DNA of 64,000 nt, from NCBI RefSeq assembly GCF_001458215.1, contig NZ_CYTW01000002.1, forward strand, positions 186,001 through 250,000. The letters run 5' to 3'. The DNA comes from Shimia thalassica (GTDB taxonomy: Bacteria; Pseudomonadota; Alphaproteobacteria; Rhodobacterales; Rhodobacteraceae). A program made the translations under genes and the position numbers. The notes under the pieces are model-generated. The model searched no databases. It was not told the DNA's origin and was given only the letters and a program-made list of their open reading frames with translations. Shown here one piece after another: positions 8,388 through 18,222 of this stretch (positions are counted from its first letter, which is position 1; each line of letters opens with the position of its first letter).

Positions 8388-10571
8388 TTAACGTCCCCTG
8401 CGTTTGACGTTGCCGCCGCGTTGCCCCGAGCGGCCCGCGGTTGAACGTCCGCGCGCCTTTACGGCGGCTTCGCCCGCAGCCTGAACAGCGTATTGTCGTG
8501 CCATCGGATCGTCCGCAACAGCCAGATCAACGGCCTCAAGACGCTTGACCTCGTCCCGCAGGCGGGCGGCCTCTTCAAACTCAAGGTTTTCGGCGGCCTT
8601 GCGCATGTCGGCGCGCAACCCGTCCAGAACAGCCTCGAGATTGGCACCGTGCATCTGTTTGTCGACCTTGGCAGTGACACGATTCATGTCGACATCGCCA
8701 TCATAGAGCCCTGCCAGAACATCCTCGACGTTCTTTTTCACCGTGGCCGGCGTGATGCCGTGTTCGGTGTTATAGGCAATCTGTCGGTCGCGGCGTCGAT
8801 CGGTTTCGCCAATCGCGCGTTCCATCGATCCGGTGATCCGGTCGGCATACATGATGACACGGCCTTCGGCGTTCCGCGCCGCCCGTCCGATGGTCTGGAT
8901 CAGGGATGTTTCCGAGCGCAGGAAGCCCTCTTTGTCCGCGTCCAGAATGGCAACAAGCCCACATTCAGGAATATCGAGCCCCTCTCGCAGGAGGTTGATG
9001 CCGATCAGCACGTCAAACGCCCCAAGCCGGAGGTCCCGAAGAATTTCGATGCGCTCGAGGGTATCAATATCGCTATGCATATAGCGCACCTTGATGCCCT
9101 GTTCGTGCAGGTATTCGGTCAGATCCTCGGCCATGCGTTTGGTCAGCGTCGTGACAAGGGTTCGGAACCCCTGATCCGCCATTTTTCGCACCTCGTCCAA
9201 CAGGTCATCAACCTGCATTTCAACCGGCCTGATCTCGATCTGGGGATCGAGTAGGCCTGTCGGGCGAATGACCTGTTCGGTAAAGACGCCGCCGGACTGT
9301 TCAAGTTCCCAAGCCGCAGGTGTCGCCGAGACAAAGACTGACTGAGAGCGCATGGCGTCCCATTCCTCGAATTTGAGAGGGCGGTTGTCCATGCATGAGG
9401 GCAGGCGGAACCCGTGTTCTGCCAATGTGAATTTGCGGCGATAGTCGCCTTTGTACATGCCGCCAATCTGGGGCACGGAAACGTGGGATTCATCGGCAAA
9501 AACGATGGCGTTGTCGGGGATGAATTCAAACAGGGTGGGGGGCGGTTCCCCCGGTGCACGGCCCGTGAGGTATCGTGAATAGTTCTCGATCCCGTTGCAG
9601 TGGCCCGTTGCCTCCAGCATTTCGATATCAAAATTACAGCGCTGCTCAAGCCGTTGTGCCTCGAGAAGTTTACCTTCGCCGACAAGCACATCAAGGCGCT
9701 GTCGCAACTCTTCCTTGATCGACACAACCGCCTGTTTCAACGTCGGTTTTGGCGTCACATAGTGCGAGTTCGCATAGACGCGGATCCGGTCCATGCTACC
9801 TGTACGCTCGCCCGTCAGGGGGTCGAATTCTGTAATCGCTTCCAGTTCTTCCCCAAAGAACGACAGCTTCCATGCGCGATCCTCAAGGTGGGCCGGGAAA
9901 ATCTCGAGACTGTCGCCCCGCACACGGAACGAGCCACGCTGGAAGGCCTGATCGTTGCGGCGGTATTGTTGTCCGACCAGCTCGCCCATGACCTCGCGTT
10001 GATCGTATTCCTTGCCAACCTCCAAATCCAAGGTCATCGCCGAATAGGTTTCAACCGAACCGATGCCGTATATACAGGAAACAGATGCCACGATAATGAC
10101 GTCATCGCGTTCCAACAGTGCTCGCGTTGCCGAGTGGCGCATCCGGTCGATCTGTTCGTTGATTTGGGATTCTTTCTCGATATAGGTGTCGCTGCGCGCG
10201 ACATAGGCCTCGGGTTGGTAATAGTCATAAAACGAAACGAAATATTCGACCGAGTTGTCCGGAAAGAAGCCTTTCATTTCACCATAAAGCTGCGCGGCAA
10301 GCGTTTTATTGGGCGCAAGGATAATAGCGGGGCGCTGGGTCTCTTCGATCACCTTTGCCATGGTAAAGGTTTTGCCTGTGCCGGTGGCCCCCAACAGAAC
10401 CTGATTGCGTTCGCCTTCGTTGATTGCCGCCGCTATTTCGGCAATCGCCGTCGGTTGATCGCCTGCCGGTGAAAACTCGGTCGCCATGACAAAGCTTTTG
10501 CCACCCTCGAGCTTTTCAAGAGCAGCAGGCGACGACTTGGCCGGAGAACTATCGGAGTTGGCGTAGGGCAT
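8388..10571 (-). CDS. uvrB: Excinuclease ABC subunit UvrB
   Basis: 727 residues, full length. UvrB is the DNA damage-verifying helicase-like subunit of nucleotide excision repair, loaded by UvrA and recruiting UvrC. Visible landmarks are the Walker A GATGTGKT near residue 60, the [10 protein letters not shown] beta-hairpin that probes the DNA, the DESHV Walker B, helicase motifs [10 protein letters not shown] and IGRAARN, and a C-terminal UVR domain ([14 protein letters not shown]) for UvrC contact, followed by an Arg/Gly-rich tail. GTG 10574 is immediately upstream in frame; ATG 10571 has the better spacing to AAGGA. Confidence 0.97.
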   Translation of the reverse strand: MPYANSDSSPAKSSPAALEKLEGGKSFVMATEFSPAGDQPTAIAEIAAAINEGERNQVLLGATGTGKTFTMAKVIEETQRPAIILAPNKTLAAQLYGEMKGFFPDNSVEYFVSFYDYYQPEAYVARSDTYIEKESQINEQIDRMRHSATRALLERDDVIIVASVSCIYGIGSVETYSAMTLDLEVGKEYDQREVMGELVGQQYRRNDQAFQRGSFRVRGDSLEIFPAHLEDRAWKLSFFGEELEAITEFDPLTGERTGSMDRIRVYANSHYVTPKPTLKQAVVSIKEELRQRLDVLVGEGKLLEAQRLEQRCNFDIEMLEATGHCNGIENYSRYLTGRAPGEPPPTLFEFIPDNAIVFADESHVSVPQIGGMYKGDYRRKFTLAEHGFRLPSCMDNRPLKFEEWDAMRSQSVFVSATPAAWELEQSGGVFTEQVIRPTGLLDPQIEIRPVEMQVDDLLDEVRKMADQGFRTLVTTLTKRMAEDLTEYLHEQGIKVRYMHSDIDTLERIEILRDLRLGAFDVLIGINLLREGLDIPECGLVAILDADKEGFLRSETSLIQTIGRAARNAEGRVIMYADRITGSMERAIGETDRRRDRQIAYNTEHGITPATVKKNVEDVLAGLYDGDVDMNRVTAKVDKQMHGANLEAVLDGLRADMRKAAENLEFEEAARLRDEVKRLEAVDLAVADDPMARQYAVQAAGEAAVKARGRSTAGRSGQRGGNVKRRGR

Positions 10572-10630
10572 CACGGTTTCCTTTGATTCCCCTATATTTT
10601 GATCTCTTTTTGTTCTCTTTCAACCCCTGT

Positions 10631-10750
10631 TCAGCTTTCGCGGCTTGAGACGAGGTGGAAATACAGCCCAATGGGCCCCTGGCCCTGAGCAAAGGGGAGA
10701 AGTTCATTGGTTCGCGAGGCGACCTCATCGTCGAAGAAGCCGTGAAGCAT
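10631..10750 (-). CDS. Possible small ORF, 39 residues
   Basis: ATG 10750 to TGA 10631-10633 on the minus strand, 25 bases after the stop of the 79-residue coiled-coil gene and in the same direction. The peptide starts MLHGFFDDEVASR and ends FHLVSSRES, with a balanced, protein-like composition unusual for noncoding sequence. The Shine-Dalgarno is weak (GGCGGCG). It could be a small protein in an operon with the upstream gene or a remnant of a lost gene. A stop lies in frame upstream. Confidence 0.35.
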   Translation of the reverse strand: MLHGFFDDEVASRTNELLPFAQGQGPIGLYFHLVSSRES

Positions 10751-10775
10751 CGCCGCCTGAAATCAGGTCCGGCAG

Positions 10776-11015
10776 TTAGCCGGTTACCTTCTTGGCGTTG
10801 TCGTAAGCGGCCTTCATTTTGAGGCCAAGTTCACGCGCGGCTTCGCCAACTTCGTCAGCAGTTTGATCAAACTGGGATTTTGAAAGGAACTTGTCCCATT
10901 CAGATACAAGTGCATCCCATTCCTCCTCTGCTTCCATTGATCCGAGGTGCAATTGAAGTTTGATTTCGTCTCGCTTTTGTTGAAGTTCAGCCATCATGCT
11001 TTTTAGATCTGCCAT
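10776..11015 (-). CDS. Small coiled-coil protein
   Basis: 79 residues, highly charged and predicted almost wholly helical: MADLKSMMAELQQKRDEIKL, a central EAEEEWDALVSEWDKF helix and a C-terminal ARELGLKMKAAYDNAKKVTG helix. Cytoplasmic, no signal. ATG 11015 has AAGGA eight bases upstream; an upstream in-frame start gives only a basic leader without support. It lies between uvrB and the envelope cluster; function unknown. Confidence 0.65.
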   Translation of the reverse strand: MADLKSMMAELQQKRDEIKLQLHLGSMEAEEEWDALVSEWDKFLSKSQFDQTADEVGEAARELGLKMKAAYDNAKKVTG

Positions 11016-11075
11016 GTCTTTTCCTTTCGTTGGAGTTGGTCGGCGCGCCATTTCCTGCGCCTCATATCCGTGGGA

Positions 11076-11860
11076 TCATAGGAACTGCATGTTAAGTGCC
11101 ATGTAGATTTGCCACTTGGGTTGCCCTGCGCCTTTGTGGAAAACCGAATACTGCGGCTCTACGAAAAAGTTGTAGACCGTGTTGCCGCGCTTGGTGACTT
11201 TCCCAAGGCGAATACCTATAGGCACCGAATAGCTGTCATTGGCAAAATTATAGGTCCAGATCGGCGCGCCACCCGTATAGTAGCCATTGCCAAGCTGATA
11301 AAAAACAAAGGGCTGAAAGGCGCCAAGGTTGGCACGGGTTCGCCCGTTGGTATCGCCAACGCCTCCGCGCCAAGTCAGAAGATAGCCGTACTGAAACACA
11401 GGGGATGTTGCGTTGAAGTACACATTGGCAATGCCAAGCTGCCACTGATCTGCGCCCAGCCGGTCATCCGTTGCGGTGGGGGCGACCACTTGGGGACCAA
11501 AGGCAAAGCTGACTGCAGGGTTGCCGGTATCTATCTGGTAGGCGGCGAAAATATCGAAATCGCCGATACCGCTTACCGTCTGTCCACCTGTGCCGACAGG
11601 AAGAGAATTGTACGGCAATGAGGCCCGTATCAGCCAGTTAGTGTCCCCGATCGAGACCGGTTTGGCATAGCGCAGAACGAACTGATTGCCTGTTGAATCA
11701 CCGGGGCCCGTCAATTCACCGAAATAGTAGTTCTGGATGTTAAAGGCCGTGATGTCTGCCAGTGGGTTGTTGGCCTGTGCCGCATCAGATTGTGCAAAAC
11801 AGATGTGCTGGTGACGCACAAAGCGGCGATCTGAGCGAAGCGTTTGAGAAACGATTTCAT
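11076..11860 (-). pseudogene. Outer-membrane beta-barrel protein with frameshifted signal peptide
   Basis: The mature part (about 11076-11798) is an uninterrupted beta-barrel-like sequence ending with ...MALNMQFL, rich in Tyr/Trp strands such as GYLLTWRGGVGDTNGRTRAN; it resembles outer-membrane proteins found next to sulfatases and phosphatases. The matching signal peptide (MKSFLKRFAQIAALC...) starts at ATG 11860 with AAGGA seven bases before it, but is in another frame. The two frames would join perfectly with one more base in the A4 run at 11796-11799, giving ...SVFAQSDAAQ with a clean cleavage site. ATG 11860 overlaps the phosphatase stop (ATGA). Either a real null or phase-variable allele, or a sequencing error. 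Confidence 0.7.
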
Positions 11861-13575
11861 GGCTTGTCCTTTGTTACTGGCATCGCCTCTGGCAAAGGCA
11901 CACCCACCGCCCCCGAAGGTGCTTTGGTACCAAGAAGAGACGCAATCGTGGGCGCGACGTCGACCGTTTCGACGCGTCGCACCACGGTTTGAGGAGCGAT
12001 ATTCGAACCGGAAAAAATCAGGGGAACATGTGTGTCGTATGTCCAAGGCGAGCCATGCGCGGATGCAACATGCAGCCCGTCAAAATCGGCCACAAACCAA
12101 TGCGGTTCAAACACAACGTAGATGTCTCCGGAACGGTCCGGATTGAAGTTTGCCAGGACCGCATCGCTTATCCTGGTTTTGGCGAATGACCCGCGCCGCA
12201 AATCCGAACTGCCGATGGCATAGGCAATGCCCGGAAGCTTTTGAAGTTCCTCGGCGACGGCATGTTCAACGGCCAGAGGGTCCAGACCGCGCTCGGAAAT
12301 GAGGTCTTTGTTCAAATAGAGGTAGGGGTTGGAAAAGTTCTGAACCAGATCAGCGGATTCACCAAAATCCGTTTGCAGCCGGACAAATCCCGGTTCCGTA
12401 TCGACACGGCTGAAGTCGAACAAACCCGCTTCTATCCCCAAGGTGGCAAGATACTCCGGATGCTCGGGGGCGCCGTGATCTGCCGATAACACGATCAACG
12501 TGTTTTCAAGACCAACAGCCGTCTGAACATGTTTCAACAGATCGGCAATTTGTCTGTCCAGTCGTGCAAAGTTGTCTTCTGCTTCAAGGCTCGAAGGACC
12601 AAAGATATGTCCGACATAGTCCGTGGATGACAGGCTGACGGACAGGTAGTCTGTGATCTCATCTTTGCCCAGTTGTTCTGCGTCCAAAAGGGCCTTGGCA
12701 AAATCGACGGTGATTTCATCCCCCGCCGGGCTAAGCGTCAGGAACGTTGTATAGTATTTACCGTCCGCAGCCCCCCAGTGGTGCGGGAAGACCCGCCCAA
12801 ACCCGGGCATATCTGTTTCCCAAGGCTGATCATCGCGGTCGCCAAAGGCATAGTCCTCAGCCTCTCCCAGAAGGGTCCAGGATCGGTCGGCATAAGATGC
12901 CACCATGCCTTTTTCGTCCCACTTGCCGACCCACGCGGGGTAGGTATCGCGATAAAACGTGCTTGTTACGAACCGGCCTTCCGCCTTTGAAAACCAGTAG
13001 GCTTCACCGGCGTGTCCTGCCATTGCGATTGCTCCGCGATCCTTGACCGAAACGCCGAATATCTTTGATGACGGGCCAAAGTGCAGGGCAATTTCATCAG
13101 AGATCGTTGAGCTGATGATGTTGCGTGGTGACCGCCCGTCAGTTGTGGCCGCGCGTTGGGTCGGGTCGATTTCGTTTTCCGCATCAATTCCGGACGCCCC
13201 TACCAAAGGATAATCAGGGTCCTGCACGTTATAGAATGGCGTGCCTGTTTTCCGGTCGAACCAAAGGTTGGCGACCATGCCATGGATGGCGGGGTCCGTG
13301 CCGGTCGCGAGGGTCGTGTGGCCGACAATTGTTTCGGTATTGGCATGGCGGTGATGGGCGTTTGTGAAGGTCACACCAGTGTCCAGCAAATAGCGAAAAC
13401 CGCCTTCTGCGATGTGGGTGCCGTATCTGTGGATCAGGTCTCCTCGTAACTGATCGACTGTAATCTGAAGAACCAGCCGTGGCTTGTCCTGCGCGCTTGA
13501 GACTGAGGGAATAGCCAAGCCCAGCCCAACAGCAGCCCATTTGACTAGCATTGAAATCGTCTTTGGCTCGGTCAT
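11857..13575 (-). CDS. Exported alkaline phosphatase superfamily protein, PafA-like
   Basis: 572 residues with a signal peptide (cleavage near SSA-QD). Metal and catalytic residues of the alkaline phosphatase/NPP superfamily are visible: first Asp in QITVDQLRGD, nucleophile Thr in the NTETIVGHTTLATG block, Asp/His in STDYVGH, Asp-His in LSADHG, and the last His in SAHGSPWTYD. Length and the single-domain layout match PafA-type periplasmic phosphomonoesterases. Its TGA overlaps the start of the outer-membrane protein gene by four bases, so the two were made together. A PHO-type box was not found. Confidence 0.87.
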   Translation of the reverse strand: MTEPKTISMLVKWAAVGLGLAIPSVSSAQDKPRLVLQITVDQLRGDLIHRYGTHIAEGGFRYLLDTGVTFTNAHHRHANTETIVGHTTLATGTDPAIHGMVANLWFDRKTGTPFYNVQDPDYPLVGASGIDAENEIDPTQRAATTDGRSPRNIISSTISDEIALHFGPSSKIFGVSVKDRGAIAMAGHAGEAYWFSKAEGRFVTSTFYRDTYPAWVGKWDEKGMVASYADRSWTLLGEAEDYAFGDRDDQPWETDMPGFGRVFPHHWGAADGKYYTTFLTLSPAGDEITVDFAKALLDAEQLGKDEITDYLSVSLSSTDYVGHIFGPSSLEAEDNFARLDRQIADLLKHVQTAVGLENTLIVLSADHGAPEHPEYLATLGIEAGLFDFSRVDTEPGFVRLQTDFGESADLVQNFSNPYLYLNKDLISERGLDPLAVEHAVAEELQKLPGIAYAIGSSDLRRGSFAKTRISDAVLANFNPDRSGDIYVVFEPHWFVADFDGLHVASAHGSPWTYDTHVPLIFSGSNIAPQTVVRRVETVDVAPTIASLLGTKAPSGAVGVPLPEAMPVTKDKP

Positions 13576-13629
13576 GTCTCTTTTCCTTCTGGCGGCTTAA
13601 CGTGTGTTCGACCTTAATGTAGCGCAGTT

Positions 13630-14184
13630 TCAGACCGCGACCGACACCTCGTTCTTCAAGCCATAGGCAAAGCGGACATATCCCGCGCCTTCACCGATCA
13701 GCGAAACACCTGCCACAATCCCCAACAGCATGACGCTCACTTCGGGGTACATCGCCAAAAGATATCCCGATGCCAGCACGGACAGGCAGCCCACGAAAAT
13801 GACCCAGCCCGATCCTGCATCCGGCCGCGCCATCACGCCCACTACGATACGGACCAAGCCGTTCACAAAAATCGCAACGATCAGAACCAGCGTCAGCGCC
13901 ACAAGCCCTTCGAGCGGGCGGAACATCAGCAACAGCCCTGCAAACAGGTTGAAGCCACCAAGGATCGGATAGATGAGCCGTGCAGTCCAGCCGTCTTTGG
14001 TTGTGAAAACCTGAAACAGCGTCACGACGCCCCCCACCGCAAAGACAATTCCCACCACGTATTCAATGGCCAGTGATACCAGAACAGGGGCAAACAGGGC
14101 GCATGCGCCACCAATCATCAAGCCGATCCCGAGTGCAAGAAACCATCCCCAGTTTTCCTGCAGTTTGTTTTCCGAGTTTCCCAT
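13630..14184 (-). CDS. HdeD-family membrane protein
   Basis: 184 residues with six hydrophobic segments separated by short loops (for example GWFLALGIGLMIGGACALF and the YVVGIVFAVGGVVTLFQVF region), matching the HdeD/DUF308 family named after the E. coli acid-resistance membrane protein. The frame continues upstream without support; ATG 14184 gives the family's usual start MGNSENK. Located between the DUF1269 gene and the phosphatase, on the same strand. Its role is unknown; it often sits beside sulfatase genes. Confidence 0.8.
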   Translation of the reverse strand: MGNSENKLQENWGWFLALGIGLMIGGACALFAPVLVSLAIEYVVGIVFAVGGVVTLFQVFTTKDGWTARLIYPILGGFNLFAGLLLMFRPLEGLVALTLVLIVAIFVNGLVRIVVGVMARPDAGSGWVIFVGCLSVLASGYLLAMYPEVSVMLLGIVAGVSLIGEGAGYVRFAYGLKNEVSVAV

Positions 14185-14320
14185 ACCGAATGTATCTTTC
14201 TTTATCTGGATTGCGCCGCCCGACCTTGAGGCGGTTTTTGGGTGTGTCAGTCCGACACGTCGCGAGCGTTGCCATTCCAGCAGCCCGAAGCTTGGCCGCC
14301 GGAATCCCTCGTTTTTTTGG

Positions 14321-14830
14321 TTAACTTCCCGACAAAACAGCGCGCAGTTCTTGTTCATCGCTGACAGACAAAGAAGTCTCGATGACTTCGCCTTTCATGC
14401 CTTCGAGTTCGCCAAGCAACTTTGTGGGGCGGTTTGACCATCCAATAACAGCCAATGCCGAAGAGTCTGGCCCCATCTTTGCACCGACACGCGCGGCCAG
14501 AGCATCTTCTTCATCTGCCTGATCCAGCATGCCCGCCAGTGTTCCCGAGCCGGCACCAACAGCTGACCCCGCAATGAACCCAGCCGCCGGATTGCCCGCC
14601 ATGGCACCGATCAGCGTTCCTGTCATCGCACCAAGGGACGTGCCCCCGAGGAAACCTGCGGCGGTGAGGGTGTCAGAGTTGCGGGTCCGCACAACACCGT
14701 TTTTGTCACGGGTCATCACGACGACTTCGTCGAGATCGACCTCCCAATCCATGCTCATCTTCTGAAGACGCAAAAGCGCCTCGTCTGCCGTGTGACGGCC
14801 TTCAAATACAATTACAACCAGATCACTCAT
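14321..14830 (-). CDS. DUF1269-family protein with glycine-zipper hairpin
   Basis: 169 residues. An N-terminal alpha/beta domain (MSDLVVIVFEGRHTADEAL) is followed by a Gly/Ala-rich double hydrophobic stretch at about 65-105 (GGTSLGAMTGTLIGAMAG, then FIAGSAVGAGSGTLAGML) like a glycine-zipper membrane hairpin, then a second soluble domain. This is the DUF1269/DUF1269-like membrane protein layout. ATG 14830 follows GGGAGAGAGA closely. Downstream of the split sulfatase and a strongly structured spacer. Confidence 0.75.
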   Translation of the reverse strand: MSDLVVIVFEGRHTADEALLRLQKMSMDWEVDLDEVVVMTRDKNGVVRTRNSDTLTAAGFLGGTSLGAMTGTLIGAMAGNPAAGFIAGSAVGAGSGTLAGMLDQADEEDALAARVGAKMGPDSSALAVIGWSNRPTKLLGELEGMKGEVIETSLSVSDEQELRAVLSGS

Positions 14831-14869
14831 AGTCTCTCTCTCCCTGTTCGAAATGTGTTCCATTGTCTT

Positions 14870-14974
14870 GCAACGGCTCTCGAAAACGCTCCGTTGCGCC
14901 CAACGTTTTCTTCGGGTTTGACGCCATGTGCGCTGTCTTTCGAGAACCGCACATGACGTCTGTTTTCAAACCCG
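14870..14974 (-). other. Structured intergenic region with two hairpins and complementary loops
   Basis: Between the sulfatase stop and the DUF1269 gene. Hairpin A: GCAACGG 14870-14876 pairs with CCGTTGC 14891-14897. Hairpin C: CGGGTTTGA 14913-14921 pairs with TCAAACCCG 14966-14974, and inside it CATGTGCG 14925-14932 pairs with CGCACATG 14948-14955. The loop of A holds TCTCGAAA (14878-14885), exactly complementary to TTTCGAGA (14938-14945) in the loop of C, so a kissing loop is possible. An alternative stem GAAAACG 14882-14888 / CGTTTTC 14904-14910 would disrupt A. No T-run follows, so a simple terminator is unlikely. Confidence 0.55.
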
Positions 14975-14977
14975 GAA

Positions 14978-16581
14978 TTACTTGCTTCCGTTGTTTGCTT
15001 CCATCAGCTCCATCACCTGATCGATCGAGAAGCTTGCAGGTTTCTGGCGTGGTGGGAATTCCTGGAATGTCGCAAGGAACTGCCCCACGTATTTCTGTGC
15101 AGGCACGAGGAAATAGATCCGGTCGATCATCCAGTCGTAGTAGGTATTGGACGTCAGATGCGCCTGCTCATACGGGTCACTACGCAGGTTGGTGATCAAA
15201 GGAACGCGCAGGGCAGTCCAATGCTCGATCCATGCGCGCAGGGTTGAAACGGCTTTCTGCTCAAGGAAGATCAGTTTCCAATCGTCATAGCGCAGAGCCG
15301 TCAGTTCGCCGGTATCCGCGAAATAGAAAATCTCGTGGCGCGGTCCGTCTTTGGTCTCACCGGTCAGAATGGGCAGGAAGTTGTAGCCGTCCAGATGCAC
15401 CTTGTATTCGCGACCAATCGCCTGAATGCCGCCCGCTTTCACTGTTCCTTGATATCCGGATTGCCAGCGGCTGCAAGGAATGTCGGCAACCAGTCCATGT
15501 GGTGCATGATTTCGTTAGAGACCGAGTCCGCCTCGATCTTGCCTGGCCAACGCACGAGCGAAGGCACACGCCATCCACCTTCCCAGTTGGTGTTCTTTTC
15601 ACTGTAGAACGGGTTGGAACCAGCATCCGGCCACGTGTTTTTGTGGGGGCCATTGTCCGTTGAGTAGTGCACGATTGTATTGTCCGCGATGCCCAGCTCG
15701 TCCAGCACATCCAGAAGTTGGCCAACGTGCATGTCGTGTTCGACCATACCGTCGCCATACTCGTCTTGACCCGAGATGCCGAAATGTTCGTCTTTTACGT
15801 GCGTGCGAAAGTGCATCCGTGTGCCGTTCCACCAAACGTAGAAGGGTATGCCTTGATCGTTGGCGCGCTTGATAAAGTCGATGGCAGCCGCCACGGTTTC
15901 ATCATCGACGGTCTCCATGCGCTTTTTCGTAAGCGGACCAGTGTCTTCAATGGCTCCGTCGGCTGACGACTTGATCACACCACGCGGGCCAAAGGCTTCG
16001 CGGAATGTTTGCCCGTCCGCCAGAACAGCAACACCGGGATAGTCGCGGTTTTCAGGCTCTTCTTCTGCGTTCAGGTGGTAAAGATTGCCAAAGAACTCAT
16101 CAAAACCGTGGTTCGTCGGCAGCATCCGGTCCTGATCGCCCAAGTGGTTCTTGCCGAATTGGCCGGTCATATACCCCAAAGGTTTCAGAAGACCCGCGAT
16201 TGTCAGATCTTCTTCCTGCATGCCAAGATCCGCCCCGGGCAGGCCAACCACGGACAGACCCGTGCGATAGACAGATTGGCCCATGATGTAGGACGAACGA
16301 CCGGCCTTACATGACTGCTCACCATAATAGTCGGTGAACATCATGCCTTCGTCCGCGACCCGGTCAATGTTGGGCGTTTCATAGCCCATGAGACCCCGCG
16401 TATAGGCCGAGATATTGGATTGCCCGATATCGTCGCCCCAGATTACCAGAATGTTTGGTTTCTCTTGCGCCGAAACAGGCGCTCCTCCGAAAAAGACCGC
16501 GGCGGATAAAGCACCCAACATCGCTGTCTTTGTTAGGCTAAACCTCTGTTTTATGTGCGCTCCCAAATTTCTCAAAATCAC
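14978..16581 (-). pseudogene. Exported arylsulfatase split by a one-base frameshift
   Basis: The N-terminal part (15439-16581, 380 residues) has a signal peptide ending APVSA-QEKPN, the metal-binding IWGDDIG block, the formylglycine motif CKAGR (C-x-A-x-R form) and GKNHLG. The C-terminal part (14978-15442, 154 residues from a GTG) continues the fold with YKVHLDGYNFLPILTGE and the DDWKLIF strand. The two overlap by four bases (GTGA at 15439-15442) and together give the usual sulfatase length of about 535. One extra base near 15443 would rejoin them (...KEQ-VKAGG). Start GTG 16581 is uncertain; ATG 16521 is an alternative that shortens the signal peptide's basic region. Confidence 0.75.
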
Positions 16582-16793
16582 CCCATCCGTCTTTCGACTG
16601 ATGGCATCGCGAAAAAACCGAAGTCGTCGCGAAGACTTGAGATTTTAGGGACCGTTCGCGCCCTTCATGTCGGCAAACACGAATCTAAGTCCGATAGGAT
16701 ACCCAGTACGGCTATTTCCACATCGAGAAGAGCTATGACACGGCAAGCCGAAGGCGTTGGTACCGATCGAAAGCCATATTGTCGTCTCGGGGA

Positions 16794-17828
16794 ATGAGTG
16801 TTTCCGCCGAGAAGTTCATGACCCGAGCGGGCACATTCCATGGGCCAACGTTGCTGCTGTCCGACAGCAAACAGGGGTTTCACAAAACCCATTTGACCCT
16901 CGACCTTTCTGCCGACGCTGAAGAAATTATTGATGTTTCGAGCTACCTGAAAGGTTTGAGGAAAATATCGCGACTGGCGGGTGATGATGATTTCTTCGTT
17001 TGGGCGGGGTTTAACCAAAAGCTTGAGGATCTTGGTTTTTTTGGTCGGGCGGCCGTTTCTGCAGATACACTTTGGGACGCTTTCCAGATCACGAAATCAG
17101 CGCTTGATTACATCCAGAGCGAGTCAGAGCTGGTGATCAGGGTCTATAGCGGACGCTGCCACATCTGGTATTTCGAACCGTTCAATGCCCATGAAGGGGC
17201 GCATGATGTGCAATACACCATTGGCCTATTGGCCAATGTCGTGTGCCGTGCAAAGAACGAGTGGGACCCTGACATCAAGATCGCCTATCCCAACGGATCC
17301 CTGACGCATTTTCCGGCGGGTTCGCCAATCGCAGAGGTGCGCAACTCGAAACAGGGCTACATTTCTTTTGACGACAGGTTGCTAAAGTCAGGCAAGGTCG
17401 GAACGGATGTCCTTCGGGCCGAGGTGTTATCGCGCTATCTGGATGCCAAGTTCATTCGCAGGGATCAGAATTTGGCCGACCTGAAGCCGTTGACCAAAGA
17501 TGTCGTCGCGGGGCTTGTGCGTGCGTCGTTCGGTGTCGCACCGTGGACGCTGGCCAATACCTCTCAGGCGCTACAAACGCATGCAAGGACGATTCAACTT
17601 CGATTGAAGGCAGAAGGAACACCCTTTCGGGAAATCGTACAAACCGAACGTCACAACATGTCCAAACGTCTTTTGTTGGTTGGGAAAGGCATCGAAGAAA
17701 CCGCAGAGGCGCTTGGCTTTGATCACCGGCAAAGCTTTTCCGAGGCGTTTTCAGGCTGGGAGGGCATATCCCCGTCTGCCTTTGTGAAAGCCCATGCGAC
17801 GCAAAAAGCGGAAAAGACGGGTCTGTAA
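16794..17828 (+). CDS. AraC-family transcriptional regulator
   Basis: 344 residues. An N-terminal effector domain of about 230 residues of the arabinose-binding-like type (HIWYFEPFNAHEGAHDVQY) precedes a C-terminal AraC DNA-binding domain with two helix-turn-helices (SQALQTHARTIQLRLKAEGT and IEETAEALGFDHRQSFSEAF). ATG 16794 is chosen over TTG 16779. Divergent from the sulfatase cluster (about 210 bases), which makes that cluster a candidate target. Confidence 0.85.
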   Translation: MSVSAEKFMTRAGTFHGPTLLLSDSKQGFHKTHLTLDLSADAEEIIDVSSYLKGLRKISRLAGDDDFFVWAGFNQKLEDLGFFGRAAVSADTLWDAFQITKSALDYIQSESELVIRVYSGRCHIWYFEPFNAHEGAHDVQYTIGLLANVVCRAKNEWDPDIKIAYPNGSLTHFPAGSPIAEVRNSKQGYISFDDRLLKSGKVGTDVLRAEVLSRYLDAKFIRRDQNLADLKPLTKDVVAGLVRASFGVAPWTLANTSQALQTHARTIQLRLKAEGTPFREIVQTERHNMSKRLLLVGKGIEETAEALGFDHRQSFSEAFSGWEGISPSAFVKAHATQKAEKTGL

Positions 17829-17861
17829 TTTGGCCTTTCTCGGCGCATATTTTGGTGAATT

Positions 17862-17939
17862 TGGCGAGCCGTGGAGGACTCGAACCCCCGACCTGAGAAT
17901 TAGAAGTTCCCTGCTCTAATCCAGCTGAGCTAACGGCCC
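17862..17939 (-). tRNA. tRNA-Arg (anticodon TCT)
   Basis: A full cloverleaf can be drawn on the minus strand. The acceptor stem GGGCCGT pairs with ACGGCTC. The D arm is GCTC...GAGC, and the anticodon stem GGGAA/TTCTC encloses loop CTTCTAA with anticodon TCT (reads AGA). The T arm GGGGG-TTCGAGT-CCTCC follows, then G73 and an encoded CCA. Length 78 bases including CCA. It lies 33 bases past the AraC stop in opposite orientation. Confidence 0.95.
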
Positions 17940-18222
17940 GCACATGACGCGGGTGTATCAGGCAATTCTTGCACCTTGTCAACTTAGTAGAGAGGGGGAA
18001 TGCCTTTCTAAAACACCGTAATCTGTTTCAACCGGATTCTTGCCTGTGGCAGGTCTTGGGGCGGCGTTTTTCGGCGCAAGTGTAAAGAGAGCTTCGCTAG
18101 CCGTGAAGGGTCACTCGTTTGGTTATTCGATGAACCGCGCTACCCAAGGAATGCCTAGAAAATTTCTGGTATTTTAGTACATGAGAACCAGCGGTTTCAT
18201 GTCCCGATTGCGAACTTCGCGG

